Of a stretch of 64,000 nt of DNA, positions 63,469-64,000 are shown piece after piece. Each line of letters starts with the position of its first letter. Position 1 is the stretch's first letter. The notes beneath the pieces were generated by a model. That model was not told the DNA's origin. It saw nothing but the letters and a program-made list of their open reading frames with translations, and did no database searches. The translations under genes were made by a program, and so were the position numbers. Source of the DNA: Novosphingobium marinum (GTDB lineage: Bacteria; Pseudomonadota; Alphaproteobacteria; Sphingomonadales; Sphingomonadaceae). The stretch is from positions 682,001 through 746,000 of the forward strand of contig NZ_JACBZF010000002.1 of NCBI RefSeq assembly GCF_013408095.1. Direction: 5' to 3'.

Positions 63469-63999
63469 TCAGGTCGCGAGCATTTGCGACACCGATTCGT
63501 AGATCGCCGCGGTGCCCGCTCCTGTCAGGACAAGCACGAATGCAATCGCGGCGATCAGACCGAGCCGGAAGAGCCACCCGTGCCCACCGCCCAGCCACTC
63601 GGGAACGATGCGATTAGGATCTTCTGGGCGGGGCGCGGAATCCTGTTCGATCGGATTTCGAACAATCAGGCCCTGCTCGAAGCTTGCATCGTCCTGTCCG
63701 GCACTGTCGGCAAAGGCGGAGCTGTGGGCGACGTCCGGCGATCCATATACGAAATCCCCGGATAGGACCGTTTCGGATTCGACGAGCTCGCGGTACGTCC
63801 TGGCCAGCTCCGCCCGGTTGCCCAGGCCGAACTTCGCCTTGGCAAGTTTCACGCGCTGATCGACCGTATGCGGCGAGATTCCGAGGATGCGCGATATCTG
63901 CTTGGAGGTCTTGTGCTCGATCAGCAGGTCCAGGACTTCCCGCTGCTTGGCGGTGAGGGCATCCAGTCCCGTACCCTCCGATATATGATCGACTGACAT
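63469..63999 (-). CDS. Membrane-anchored LuxR-type regulator
   Basis: 176 residues, starting one base inside the right edge. The N-terminal HTH of the LuxR/GerE family spans about residues 12-70: LTAKQREVLDLLIEHKTSKQ, then ISRILGISPHTVDQRVKLAK. A polar linker follows, and a single membrane helix at about 145-168 (LGLIAAIAFVLVLTGAGTAA) closes the protein. DNA binding in front and a C-terminal anchor resemble membrane-bound regulators such as ToxR in topology, not in family. No receiver domain is present. Confidence 0.82.
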   Translation of the reverse strand: MSVDHISEGTGLDALTAKQREVLDLLIEHKTSKQISRILGISPHTVDQRVKLAKAKFGLGNRAELARTYRELVESETVLSGDFVYGSPDVAHSSAFADSAGQDDASFEQGLIVRNPIEQDSAPRPEDPNRIVPEWLGGGHGWLFRLGLIAAIAFVLVLTGAGTAAIYESVSQMLAT

Positions 64000-64000
64000 G

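Overview
The window looks like chromosomal core DNA of a GC-rich alphaproteobacterium, most probably Sphingomonadales (Sphingomonadaceae/Erythrobacteraceae). The grounds are the str-S10-spc-alpha ribosomal superoperon, an S5 with a long RG-rich N-terminus, a combined mdh/sucD/sucA/sucB/lpd cluster, a B12-riboswitch btu operon, an alphaproteobacterial SOS box (GAAC-N7-GAAC) before uvrA, and short palindromic repeats of a type I associate with sphingomonads. The family placement is inference. No tRNA, rRNA, CRISPR array, integrase or classical insertion sequence was seen.

Layout. 0-5.4 kb: the end of an alcohol dehydrogenase, an SDR, an MpaB-type oxygenase, and a beta-oxidation pair (thiolase plus fused hydratase/dehydrogenase). 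5.5-6.3 kb: two tandem paralogous small membrane proteins. 6.3-29.9 kb: the ribosomal protein region (rpsL to rplQ) with fusA, tuf, secY, adk and rpoA. It is interrupted three times: by an Imm11-like gene between tuf and rpsJ, by an opposite-strand GT39-like membrane glycosyltransferase between rpmD and rplO, and by an SRPBCC gene coupled to adk. Promoters, terminators and hairpins re-punctuate the operon at these points. 30-36.8 kb: an acyl-CoA ligase/flavoprotein pair, two tandem exported paralogues, a UPF0126 channel-like protein and an M49 peptidase. 36.8-37.4 kb: a frameshifted exported protein gene.

37.5-47.5 kb is one leftward transcription unit around the TCA cycle: mdh, a small AT-richer membrane gene, sucD, a decayed GIY-YIG nuclease gene framed by inverted palindromes, sucA, sucB, lpdA, a miniature SEDS-like membrane protein, a VOC protein and a PepSY protein. 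sucC is not present. 47.7-64 kb: a cell-wall hydrolase, the riboswitch-controlled btuB-btuF-btuC-btuD operon, an M3 peptidase lipoprotein, an HdeD-like protein, a zinc-ribbon membrane protein, uvrA under a LexA box, and a four-gene leftward group with MarR-like and membrane-anchored LuxR-like regulators.

The most notable signals are (i) the GIY-YIG gene bracketed by an inverted pair of REP-like palindromes, with a solo relative between rpsJ and rplC; (ii) a promoter plus terminator-like hairpin arranged as an attenuator before rpsJ; (iii) a 271-residue SEDS-like protein in the TCA operon; and (iv) an orphan immunity-type gene inside the ribosomal superoperon.
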